DNA of 20,701 bases, taken from assembly GCA_035500675.1 (NCBI GenBank), contig DATJXA010000080.1, positions 1 through 20,701 of the forward strand. Direction: 5' to 3'. The DNA comes from JAGVPT01 sp035500675. Its GTDB lineage: Bacteria; Bacteroidota; Ignavibacteria; UBA10030; UBA8401. Under the pieces are notes generated by a model, which was given only the letters and a program-made list of their open reading frames with translations, was not told the origin of the DNA and made no database searches. Positions 14,336 through 20,701 of the stretch are shown here, one piece after another. Both the position numbers and the translations under genes were made by a program. Each line of letters begins with the position of its first letter. Within the stretch, counting starts at the first letter, position 1.

Positions 14336-15877
14336 CTATTTTCCCCCCATGATTGCCGAGGGCAGTTCGCCGCTGCGCGCTTGTTCGAGCGTGCGGACAA
14401 TCTGGTGTGTCGAAGAAGATGATATCTTCAAAAATGGCGAAGGATAAATTCCAATCCAAATGATGAACACGACGATCGGCACAAGCACGGCAATTTCGCG
14501 CTTAGACAAATCGAGCAACGATTGATTTGCCGGGTTCGTTATTTTTCCGAACATGACACGTTGAAACATCCACAGCATATACACCGCGGCAAATATCACT
14601 CCCGTCGCAGCAAAGACGGTATACAGATGCGACCCGAGGAACGGGGATCTGAACGATCCGAGCAAGATGAGAAACTCGCCGACGAATCCGTTCAATCCGG
14701 GAAGTCCAATCGCCGAGAGCATTACGACCATAAAGAATGAGGCAAAGACCGGGAGCTGTTTTGCCAACCCGCCGAACTGCGCGATCTCGCGCGTATGCCG
14801 TCGGTCGTAGATCATCCCCACGATCAAGAAGAGGGCTCCGGTTGAAAGACCGTGATTGATCATCTGTATCATGCTGCCTTGTATGCCTTCCTCGGTCATC
14901 GAGAAAATTCCGAGAACGACGAACCCGAGATGGCTCACGGATGAATAGGCGACGAGTTTTTTGATATCCGTCTGCACCATCGCGACCAGCGCTCCATAGA
15001 TGATGCCGATGATTGCGAGCGTTGAAAGCAGCGGGGTAAATTCGAACGAGGCGTACGGAAAGAGCGGGAGACAAAAACGAAGAAGGCCGTACGTTCCCAT
15101 CTTGAGGAGAACGCCGGCAAGGATGACGCTGCCCGCGGTCGGCGCCTGGACGTGCGCATCCGGAAGCCACGTGTGGAACGGGAATAACGGTATCTTGATC
15201 GCGAACGAAATGGCGAACGCGAGGAACATCCACACCTGAATAGTATGCGGCGCGTTCGGCGCGATGCGATACAGGGATTGCAAATTTGTCGTAAAGTGCC
15301 CGCCGGGAAGCGTCGATGCGTAGTAGCCGAGCCAAAGAATCGCGACCAGCATGAGGAGCGATCCTGCCATCGTGTAAATGAAAAACTTCACCGCAGCATA
15401 AATCCTTTCGGGCCCGCCCCAGATGCCTATGATAAAGTACATCGGGATGAGCATCGCCTCCCAAAAAACGTAGAAGAGAAAAAGGTCCGACGCGAGAAAT
15501 ACGCCAAGCATGCCGACTTCGAGGACGAGAATGGAAACGACGTACTCTTTGAGCCGAATCGTGATCGATTCCCACGACGACAGGAGCGCGATCGGCGTAA
15601 GGAGCGTCGTGAGCATCACGAGCAGCAGCGAGAGACCGTCCACCCCCACTTCGTAGCTGATGTCCAACCCCTGGATCCATTCGACATGCTTCACAAATTG
15701 AAGCTGGGCCAATGAAGCGTCGAATTGGGAATATACGAGCAGGGATATGACGAACGTAAGAACCGAAACTCCGATGCCGACGGATTTGATCAGCACAGAC
15801 TTCTCTTTATTGACGAACAAAAGAAGCCCAACGCCGAGAAGAGGAGAGAACAAAAGATATGTCAGGATGTTGTTCAC
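14336..15877 (-). CDS. nuoM: NADH-quinone oxidoreductase subunit M
   Basis: This 513-residue antiporter-like subunit belongs to the complex I membrane arm, with the normal length and about 14 helices. Channel residues are present: E140 in FYVFWEAMLIPMYF, K228 in FAIKIPLFPFHTWLPDAHVQAPT and K259 in GVLLKMGTYGLLRF. Further blocks are DIKKLVAYSSVSHLGFVVLG and GLPGLNGFVGEFLIL. The start is GTG at 15877, without a convincing ribosome binding site in the preceding 20 nt. The N-terminal sequence begins NNILTYLLFSPLLG, as in homologues, so the site is right within a few codons. It is separated from nuoL by a 120-nt gap with a period-8 repeat, the largest gap in this operon. Confidence 0.95.
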   Translation of the reverse strand: MNNILTYLLFSPLLGVGLLLFVNKEKSVLIKSVGIGVSVLTFVISLLVYSQFDASLAQLQFVKHVEWIQGLDISYEVGVDGLSLLLVMLTTLLTPIALLSSWESITIRLKEYVVSILVLEVGMLGVFLASDLFLFYVFWEAMLIPMYFIIGIWGGPERIYAAVKFFIYTMAGSLLMLVAILWLGYYASTLPGGHFTTNLQSLYRIAPNAPHTIQVWMFLAFAISFAIKIPLFPFHTWLPDAHVQAPTAGSVILAGVLLKMGTYGLLRFCLPLFPYASFEFTPLLSTLAIIGIIYGALVAMVQTDIKKLVAYSSVSHLGFVVLGIFSMTEEGIQGSMIQMINHGLSTGALFLIVGMIYDRRHTREIAQFGGLAKQLPVFASFFMVVMLSAIGLPGLNGFVGEFLILLGSFRSPFLGSHLYTVFAATGVIFAAVYMLWMFQRVMFGKITNPANQSLLDLSKREIAVLVPIVVFIIWIGIYPSPFLKISSSSTHQIVRTLEQARSGELPSAIMGGK

Positions 15878-15914
15878 GCTATACTGCAGATGTTAAAGAT
15901 TAATGCCGGGTCGA

Positions 15915-15986
15915 CGTTTCAGTATTTCCATCATTCCAAAATTCCAGCTTTCCGAGATTGAAAAATTGCACGATTGCAAGATTATC
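15915..15986. repeat. Degenerate tandem repeat with 8-bp period between nuoL and nuoM
   Basis: On the plus strand nine in-phase octamers can be lined up: CGTTTCAG, TATTTCCA, TCATTCCA, AAATTCCA, GCTTTCCG, AGATTGAA, AAATTGCA, CGATTGCA, AGATTATC. The consensus is nnATTCCA in the first half and nnATTGCA in the second. It fills most of the 120-nt nuoL-nuoM gap and stops before either coding region. Confidence 0.65.
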
Positions 15987-15997
15987 TGTAGTTCAAC

Positions 15998-17938
15998 TTA
16001 CCGGGCGATAAGCCAGCCGAGAATGAACAGAATGCCCGCGACGAATGCGATGGCGTAGCTTTGGACGACGCCTGTTTCCACTCTTCTGAAAAATTGACTG
16101 GCGTACTCGGTCCCCTTCGCAGTAAAGTTAATCAGCCCATCGATAAGGCCGACGTCAATACGTTTCCACAAAAGTTTCTCGGACCCCTTTTCAATAGGAG
16201 TAACGACCGATGCGTCATAGATCTCGTCGACAAAATACTTATTGAGGAGCAGTTTATAGATGCCCGGGAATCTATTCGCTGTTTGCCCGGCGATCTCTGT
16301 CCGTTCAAGGTATATTTTTCGCGCGAAGTAAATGCCCGCGGCAGCGATCGCGACCGATACGGCCATGAGGATATATTCAGTCGCCGTGACGTCGTGATAC
16401 GGCAAAAGCATTTTTGAATCCGCTGCGGCAAAGACGGGCGAGAGAAATTGCTCGAAACGATTACCGCCTCCGAGACTTTCGGGAATTCCGATAAACCCGC
16501 CGATAATTGAAAGTCCCGCAAGAACGATAAGCGGAATCGTCATCGTCTTCGGCGCTTCATGAGGATGGAGATGGTGTTCATCGAATCTCGGCGATCCTTC
16601 GAACGTGAGCGAAACGAGCCGGAACATATAGAAAGCCGTCAGACCTGCACCAAGCGCGCCTACGCACCACAGCAACGGCGAACCGTCCGAGAATGCTTTC
16701 CATAAAATTTCATCCTTGCTAAAAAATCCTGCAAACGGAGGAATGCCGGAGATCGCGATCGCTGCGATCAAAAATGTCAAATATGTCGTGGGCATATATT
16801 TCTTCAGCCCGCCCATTTTCTGGATATCCTGTTCCTCGTGCATTGCATGAATGACGGACCCCGATCCAAGAAAGAGGAGCGCCTTAAAAAATGCGTGTGT
16901 CATCACGTGGAACAATCCTGCCGCAAACGCTCCGACGCCCAAGCCGAGAAACATGTAACCGAGCTGACTGATGGTCGAATACGCAAGAACTTTTTTGATG
17001 TCGTTCTGGACCAATCCGATCGTCGCGGCATACAACGCCGTCAATGCACCGATGATGGCGACGACGTCCATCGCTACCGGAGAAAGGGCGAAGAGAATAG
17101 AACTCCGGGCGACCATGTAAATTCCGGCCGTGACCATCGTTGCAGCGTGGATCAACGCGCTAACGGGAGTTGGACCGGCCATCGCATCCGGGAGCCATAC
17201 ATACAGAGGGATCTGCGCCGACTTACCGGTCGCGCCGACGAACAGGAGCAATGCGATCCACGTGATCGTCGTATCTCCGCGAGTGAAGACCGTTGCGGCT
17301 GAAAAAACTGTGTCGAAATTCAAAGAGCCAAACGTCGCGAAAATCAAAAACATCCCGAGAAGGAATCCAAAATCTCCGATCCGATTGACGATGAACGCCT
17401 TTTTAGCCGCATCCCCCGTCGTTCCTTTCTCGAAATTTTTATCATACCAAAAACCGATGAGGAGATAAGAGCAGAGGCCCACGCCTTCCCAGCCGACGAA
17501 CATGACGAGAAAATTATCGGCCAGAACGAGCGTCAGCATGGCAACGATAAAGAGATTGAGATACGTGAAGAATCTCCAGAATCCCTTGTCGCCGTGCATA
17601 TAGCCGATCGAGTAGATATGGATGAGACTTCCGACGCCGGTGACGATCAACGTCATCAGGATGGAAAGTTGGTCGACCTGGAAGGCAAAGTCGACCGAAA
17701 AATTACCGGCGGCGATCCATGAAAATTGTTTTACAATATGGGAACGGGCCGACACCGGCAGCGACAACATTTCTGCAAAGATCGAAGCGCCGAGAAGGAA
17801 GGATAACACGACCGTCGAGGATCCGATGATGCCGATGAGTTTCTCGGACTTCATCCGAGCGCCAAACAGTCCCAGCACGAGAAACCCGAGGAGGGGAAAA
17901 AGGACTATGAATCCCACGTATGAAAACATCGTCACCAT
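15998..17938 (-). CDS. nuoL: NADH-quinone oxidoreductase subunit L
   Basis: This 646-residue protein is the distal proton-channel subunit of complex I, in the inner membrane. Key residues are intact: E151 in LVMFVGWEGVGLCSYLLIGFW, K239 in VGATGKSAQIPLYVWLPDAM and H264 in VSALIHAATMVTAGIYM. DIKKVLAYSTISQLGYM is also seen. The C-terminal about 120 residues, after LLPYHDVTATEYILM, are the usual extension with the long lateral helix and final anchor (VVQSYAIAFVAGILFILGWLI). The ATG at 17938 overlaps the nuoK stop by 7 nt. A GTG at 17935 and an ATG at 17929 are possible starts, and no ribosome binding site separates them. Confidence 0.95.
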   Translation of the reverse strand: MVTMFSYVGFIVLFPLLGFLVLGLFGARMKSEKLIGIIGSSTVVLSFLLGASIFAEMLSLPVSARSHIVKQFSWIAAGNFSVDFAFQVDQLSILMTLIVTGVGSLIHIYSIGYMHGDKGFWRFFTYLNLFIVAMLTLVLADNFLVMFVGWEGVGLCSYLLIGFWYDKNFEKGTTGDAAKKAFIVNRIGDFGFLLGMFLIFATFGSLNFDTVFSAATVFTRGDTTITWIALLLFVGATGKSAQIPLYVWLPDAMAGPTPVSALIHAATMVTAGIYMVARSSILFALSPVAMDVVAIIGALTALYAATIGLVQNDIKKVLAYSTISQLGYMFLGLGVGAFAAGLFHVMTHAFFKALLFLGSGSVIHAMHEEQDIQKMGGLKKYMPTTYLTFLIAAIAISGIPPFAGFFSKDEILWKAFSDGSPLLWCVGALGAGLTAFYMFRLVSLTFEGSPRFDEHHLHPHEAPKTMTIPLIVLAGLSIIGGFIGIPESLGGGNRFEQFLSPVFAAADSKMLLPYHDVTATEYILMAVSVAIAAAGIYFARKIYLERTEIAGQTANRFPGIYKLLLNKYFVDEIYDASVVTPIEKGSEKLLWKRIDVGLIDGLINFTAKGTEYASQFFRRVETGVVQSYAIAFVAGILFILGWLIAR

Positions 17939-18234
17939 TTCAGGATATTGATCTCATCGATATTAACGGTCTGCTTATTCCGGAAGAGGGCGATGACGAT
18001 CGCCAGGCCAACGGCCGCTTCTGCCGCGGCGACGGTCATCACAAAAAAGACGAGCATTTGGCCCGTCGGGTCTCCGAGGAACGACGCAAAAGCAATAAGC
18101 GACAGGTTGACCGAATTCAGCATGAGCTCGATGCTCATGAACACGATAATCGCGTTGCGGCGGACCAACACTCCGAGCACGCCGACGCAAAACATGAAGG
18201 CAGAAAGAATGAGGTAGAAGTTAAGGGGGATCAT
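17932..18234 (-). CDS. nuoK: NADH-quinone oxidoreductase subunit K
   Basis: This 100-residue subunit has three membrane helices and the two buried glutamates of the family: E36 in FMSIELMLNSVNL and E72 in TVAAAEAAVGLAIVIALF. They occupy the same positions as the functionally essential residues of E. coli NuoK. The hydrophilic C-terminus (RNKQTVNIDEINILKW) is typical. Its ATG overlaps the nuoJ stop by 4 nt (ATGA), and its own stop overlaps the start of nuoL, so JKL are translationally coupled. Confidence 0.96.
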   Translation of the reverse strand: MIPLNFYLILSAFMFCVGVLGVLVRRNAIIVFMSIELMLNSVNLSLIAFASFLGDPTGQMLVFFVMTVAAAEAAVGLAIVIALFRNKQTVNIDEINILKW

Positions 18235-18746
18235 TCCGTCACCTTTTTCTTTGCAAGGATCACCGCGCCAACGATAGCGGCCAATAATAATAAAGAGGTG
18301 ACTTCAAACGGAAAGAGAAATTTCGTGAAGAGCACTTTTCCTATATACTCGACGGTGCCCATTTCCACGGCATTGCCCGACTGGCGAACGGCGCTGTTCT
18401 GGGAATGAAAAACGAAAATACAGAGCAATTCAAGAACGAGGGCCACGCTGAACCCAATGCCTGCATACGTTCGAATGCCCAAATGCTCCCGAAGACGTTT
18501 ATCGTCCCCTAAATTCAGCAGCATAATGACGAAAAGGAAAAGCACCATGATGGCCCCGGCATAGACAAGCACCTGGACCATTGCAATAAATTGAGCATTA
18601 AGGGTCAGGTATAATCCGCCGAGACAGAAGAAATTTAAAATCAAATAGAGCGCGCTGTTCACCGGATTTCGTTGGAGAATCATCATAACCGAGGAAAACG
18701 CGGCGGTTGCTGCGAGGAGGAAGAACACGACTTGTTCAAAAGTCAT
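18231..18746 (-). CDS. nuoJ: NADH-quinone oxidoreductase subunit J
   Basis: This 171-residue membrane subunit has five predicted helices. The family hallmark VQVLVYAGAIMVLFLFVIMLLNL is present; it forms the helix that undergoes a pi-to-alpha change in complex I mechanism models. The N-terminus (MTFEQVVFFLLAATAAFSSVMMILQRNPVNSAL) and NFFCLGGLYLTLNAQFIAM match homologues. It is the first gene of this operon, downstream of a good promoter. In most genomes nuoI lies directly upstream, but here there is no nuoI. No clear ribosome binding site precedes ATG 18746. Confidence 0.95.
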   Translation of the reverse strand: MTFEQVVFFLLAATAAFSSVMMILQRNPVNSALYLILNFFCLGGLYLTLNAQFIAMVQVLVYAGAIMVLFLFVIMLLNLGDDKRLREHLGIRTYAGIGFSVALVLELLCIFVFHSQNSAVRQSGNAVEMGTVEYIGKVLFTKFLFPFEVTSLLLLAAIVGAVILAKKKVTE

Positions 18747-18787
18747 AGCAACTGAAGAGCCATAAGTTTGTAGGATTAAACGAGGTT

Positions 18788-18816
18788 AATATACGAAGTG
18801 TTGGGAAGAGAATCAA
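18788..18816 (-). promoter_or_regulatory. Predicted promoter of the nuoJ-N operon
   Basis: On the minus strand TTGATT (18816-18811) and TATATT (18793-18788) match sigma-70 boxes at four and five positions, with a 17-nt spacer. Transcription would start near 18781, leaving a leader of about 35 nt before the nuoJ ATG. The inserted element at 18832-18957, with its flanking repeat, begins 4 nt beyond the -35 box. Confidence 0.6.
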
Positions 18817-18820
18817 TAAA

Positions 18821-18968
18821 GCCGTTGCATTGGCAGTGTCTCAGTTTGAGAATGAACCGGACACTCGAACCTTTTGGCCAGTTCAATGTGAAGGTTTTTG
18901 ACGGACTTAACGAGAAAAGTGTCCGGTTCATTTCTGCATTAGTCAAACTGATACACCGCCGTTGCATT
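18821..18968. mobile_element. MITE-like inverted-repeat element with 11-bp direct repeats
   Basis: The 11-bp sequence GCCGTTGCATT occurs at 18821-18831 and again at 18958-18968, bracketing 126 bp. Within this, the ends are inverted relative to each other: GTGTCTCAGTTTGA on the left pairs with TCAAACTGATACAC on the right with one mismatch. Further in, AATGAACCGGACACT (18851-18865) pairs perfectly with AGTGTCCGGTTCATT (18918-18932). There is no transposase. The pattern fits a non-autonomous insertion with target-site duplication. The parent element is not recognised. A 63-codon ORF across it (18776-18967, minus) looks spurious. Confidence 0.55.
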
Positions 18969-18977
18969 TGAAGCGTT

Positions 18978-19196
18978 TCAGGTGTTTGGTTTCGCGACGT
19001 AACGAATCTTTTTCATATGCGCGAAGCTTTGGTTTGAACTCAGTCCGTTTTTAACCGTGCGCCGATTGCAGTGGCGTCTTTGGGGAATACCGAAATCCAC
19101 AACCTTGGAAAAGTGTTTGACATCCTCCAAATTACTACTTATTTTTGAGTCGACTTCGGGTTCAACCTCAGAAGGGAGCTTCAGCTTTTCCCTCAT
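18978..19196 (-). CDS. Possible 72-aa hypothetical protein
   Basis: I do not recognise this ORF. It is a soluble, highly charged 72-residue reading frame with no signal peptide or membrane segment. In its favour is a very strong ribosome binding site (AGGAGGGGG, about 5 nt before ATG 19196) and an acidic, helical-looking first half (PSEVEPEVDSKISSNLEDVKHF). Against it, the second half is rich in Arg, Asn and Gln and looks like out-of-frame sequence. It could be the remnant of a longer gene with a frameshift, cut by the events that placed the inverted-repeat element at 18821-18968. It is divergent from the plus-strand gene at 19255. Confidence 0.35.
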   Translation of the reverse strand: MREKLKLPSEVEPEVDSKISSNLEDVKHFSKVVDFGIPQRRHCNRRTVKNGLSSNQSFAHMKKIRYVAKPNT

Positions 19197-19254
19197 TTAC
19201 GCCCCCTCCTTTTCGAAGTCAGTTCCATTCCTCTATAGATCAAAAGGGGTCAAC

Positions 19255-20701
19255 ATGAAAAATAAAATCTCGACCATCCTTCTTCTTTTCACTTTTATTT
19301 CTCCCAGCCAAGCCCAGAATTACAGCCCATTCCTTAAAGTCGATACGTTGACGGCCGGAGAATTCGACGACAGCCGGCCGGCAATGCAACGAAGCTTCTC
19401 CCCTTCGGAAGGAAGTCAATGGCTCGTGTTCGAAAGGCGTTCCGATTCGGCGTCAATGATTGCCGCTAAAATATGTTCGAGGAATCAGGGCAAATGGGAT
19501 ACGGCAGTCGTTATCATCTCATCACGACCGACCGGAGAGAATCAGATACTCCCCGACATCGCGACTAACTCTTACATCAATAACGTAGATCGGAGCGGGC
19601 CTCGAACGGTCGCGGCCTGGCAGAGGCTCGAAAACGGTGTTTGGAATATCTACTTCTCGTCAACGCAGGGAGACTCATCCGCATGGAGCGCTCCTGCACC
19701 GGTGTTGCTCGATACAATAAGCAGCACACACGTGCACGTCTTTGCTTTCAACGATTCTCTTTTTATGCTTGCATGGAAAAAGAAAAACGCCGTCCTCTTC
19801 TCATTTCTCTCTTTTCCCTCCCCGACCGGCTCCGCATTTTTTACTGCCGCTGATACGTTGGCAAAGTCGAATGATGACAGCCTGGAGTGGGACGTGACAT
19901 GGTTATACTCGTATGGAGGCGTCGTTTATACGCTGCAAGACAGCACAGGACAAAAGGTATTTGTTTCACGCCAAATGAACTCCTATCCCACTTTTACGCT
20001 TTCACAGCCGGAAACGCTCTCCGTTCGAGGAAACATTTCCGACCCACGATTCCCCGTTCCGTTCTTTGGCATCGTTGGATCCCTGACGTATGAAGTGCTC
20101 GTCAATGGCCTCCACCAAGTTCATGTGTGGGATGGTTACTCCGATACCAATCTTTCGAAAGACACAACAGCGGACTATCGGAATGCACTGGGATTTTATT
20201 CTCCCGTGACGACGGTCGGCGGGGGTATCCTGAACAAAGGGAATTATTATCCATTCACTATTCTCGTCATGGAAAAAAATAGAGGAGGCGACTCTTCGTT
20301 GCTGTTCGTACAGAATGCTTATTGGGGCGACACCGTTCATACTGCCGGTTCCAATCAGCATGCGACGATCAGCCCCATGCTGTGTTCAGTTCCTCAATAC
20401 GCCTCTGCGGCAGTACCGATCGTCTGGGAAAGCAACCGCACCGGGAGGTCGCACCTTTATACAAGATTGGTGTTGGTGCCGTTAGGCGACGTCAAAGAGA
20501 ACAGGACGATCGCGGAAAATTTTCAGCTTCAGCAAAATTTCCCGAATCCGTTCAATCCCTCGACAACAATTCGTTTCCAGCTGTTCAGCGCCGGGAAAGT
20601 TACCGTAAGAATTATCGATCTTCTGGGACGTACGGTTGAGACCCTCGTCGACAAAACGATGACGGCGGGAAATTATGAAGCGAGATGGGATGCAAAGAGA
20701 T
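19255..20701 (+). CDS. Secreted beta-propeller-like protein with T9SS C-terminal sorting domain (partial)
   Basis: My translation is open from ATG 19255 to the window end (about 482 residues). AAAAGGGG lies 5 nt before the ATG. Residues 1-21 form a signal peptide (MKNKISTILLLFTFISPSQAQ). The body (22-415) is beta-rich and repetitive, with W-x-x-F/Y and SNRTGRSHLY-type phrases seen in TolB/PD40 or sialidase-like propellers. No catalytic residues can be named. A sorting domain starts near residue 421: FQLQQNFPNPFNPSTTIRFQL, then VRIIDLLGRTVETL and GNYEARWDA. Such domains direct export across the outer membrane by the type IX system followed by surface attachment. Only the last few residues should be missing. 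It is the only gene on the plus strand. Confidence 0.85.
   Translation, partial: MKNKISTILLLFTFISPSQAQNYSPFLKVDTLTAGEFDDSRPAMQRSFSPSEGSQWLVFERRSDSASMIAAKICSRNQGKWDTAVVIISSRPTGENQILPDIATNSYINNVDRSGPRTVAAWQRLENGVWNIYFSSTQGDSSAWSAPAPVLLDTISSTHVHVFAFNDSLFMLAWKKKNAVLFSFLSFPSPTGSAFFTAADTLAKSNDDSLEWDVTWLYSYGGVVYTLQDSTGQKVFVSRQMNSYPTFTLSQPETLSVRGNISDPRFPVPFFGIVGSLTYEVLVNGLHQVHVWDGYSDTNLSKDTTADYRNALGFYSPVTTVGGGILNKGNYYPFTILVMEKNRGGDSSLLFVQNAYWGDTVHTAGSNQHATISPMLCSVPQYASAAVPIVWESNRTGRSHLYTRLVLVPLGDVKENRTIAENFQLQQNFPNPFNPSTTIRFQLFSAGKVTVRIIDLLGRTVETLVDKTMTAGNYEARWDAKR

Larger units (their letters stand above)
18747..19254. other. Intergenic stretch between nuoJ and the secreted T9SS protein
   Basis: About 500 nt without a secure gene. 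From left to right it holds the nuoJ leader and promoter (to 18816), the inverted-repeat element with its direct repeats (18821-18968), the doubtful 72-codon ORF (18978-19196) and a 58-nt divergent spacer. I see no tRNA, riboswitch or clear terminator here. The plus-strand promoter for the gene at 19255 is not obvious. Confidence 0.6.

Noticed and set aside
14502..15680. 392-codon minus-strand ORF
   Set aside because: It is the shifted frame of nuoM. It is very rich in Arg, Asp and His and has no membrane segments or known motifs.
15915..15986. CRISPR array
   Set aside because: The 8-bp units are contiguous and degenerate, with no spacers of 30-40 bp and no cas genes in the window.
18776..18967. 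63-codon minus-strand ORF across the inverted-repeat element
   Set aside because: It covers the nuoJ promoter and the element, has no ribosome binding site, and both ends derive from the inverted repeats. It is not a credible protein.

Overview
This 20.7 kb window comes from a bacterium of the Bacteroidota/Chlorobiota/Ignavibacteriota (FCB) side of the tree. The best evidence is the right-edge protein, which has a secretion signal and a C-terminal Por/T9SS sorting domain with the motif QNFPNPFNPSTTIRFQL, a form I associate with Ignavibacteria-like lineages. A split complex I operon with an NhaD-type antiporter inside it, and promoters of TTGAnn-17-TAnnnT form, fit this. Assignment below phylum level is inference. 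Base composition looks even, with no clear foreign island. Apart from the last gene, everything is coded on the minus strand.

Layout from the right. (1) 19255-20701, plus strand: start of a secreted beta-propeller-like protein with a T9SS tail, cut by the window end. (2) 18747-19254: a roughly 500 bp non-coding or weakly coding stretch with a possible 72-codon ORF, a 126 bp inverted-repeat element flanked by 11 bp direct repeats, and a good promoter for the next operon. (3) 18746-11379, minus: nuoJ-nuoK-nuoL-nuoM-antiporter-nuoN, the membrane arm of NADH:quinone oxidoreductase, with a Na+/H+ antiporter gene between nuoM and nuoN. A 72 bp degenerate period-8 repeat sits between nuoL and nuoM, and a rho-independent terminator follows nuoN. 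(4) 11309-2204, minus: eight tightly packed, mostly overlapping genes: nnr (NAD(P)H-hydrate repair), a VanZ-like protein, a CNNM/CBS/CorC protein, a TPR plus thioredoxin-like secreted protein, an M64 metallopeptidase, a NodU/TobZ-type carbamoyltransferase, an SxtJ-family membrane protein and a 52-aa DUF5989-like membrane peptide. A 14 bp perfect hairpin follows. (5) 2113-1, minus: a LacI-family regulator with its own promoter and a LacI-type palindrome at the predicted transcription start, overlapping a parvulin-type PPIase lipoprotein that runs off the left edge.

How the genes work together: region 3 builds the proton-pumping membrane arm of complex I. nuoA-I are not here, so the peripheral arm must be encoded elsewhere. 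The antiporter probably links the proton gradient to sodium. In region 4 the last three genes form a recurring but functionally undefined carbamoyltransferase module. The secreted peptidase, the thioredoxin-like protein and the PPIase are all envelope proteins.

The strongest candidates for new biology are the carbamoyltransferase/SxtJ/DUF5989 module and the antiporter embedded in complex I. Smaller curiosities are the MITE-like element beside the nuo promoter and the period-8 repeat.
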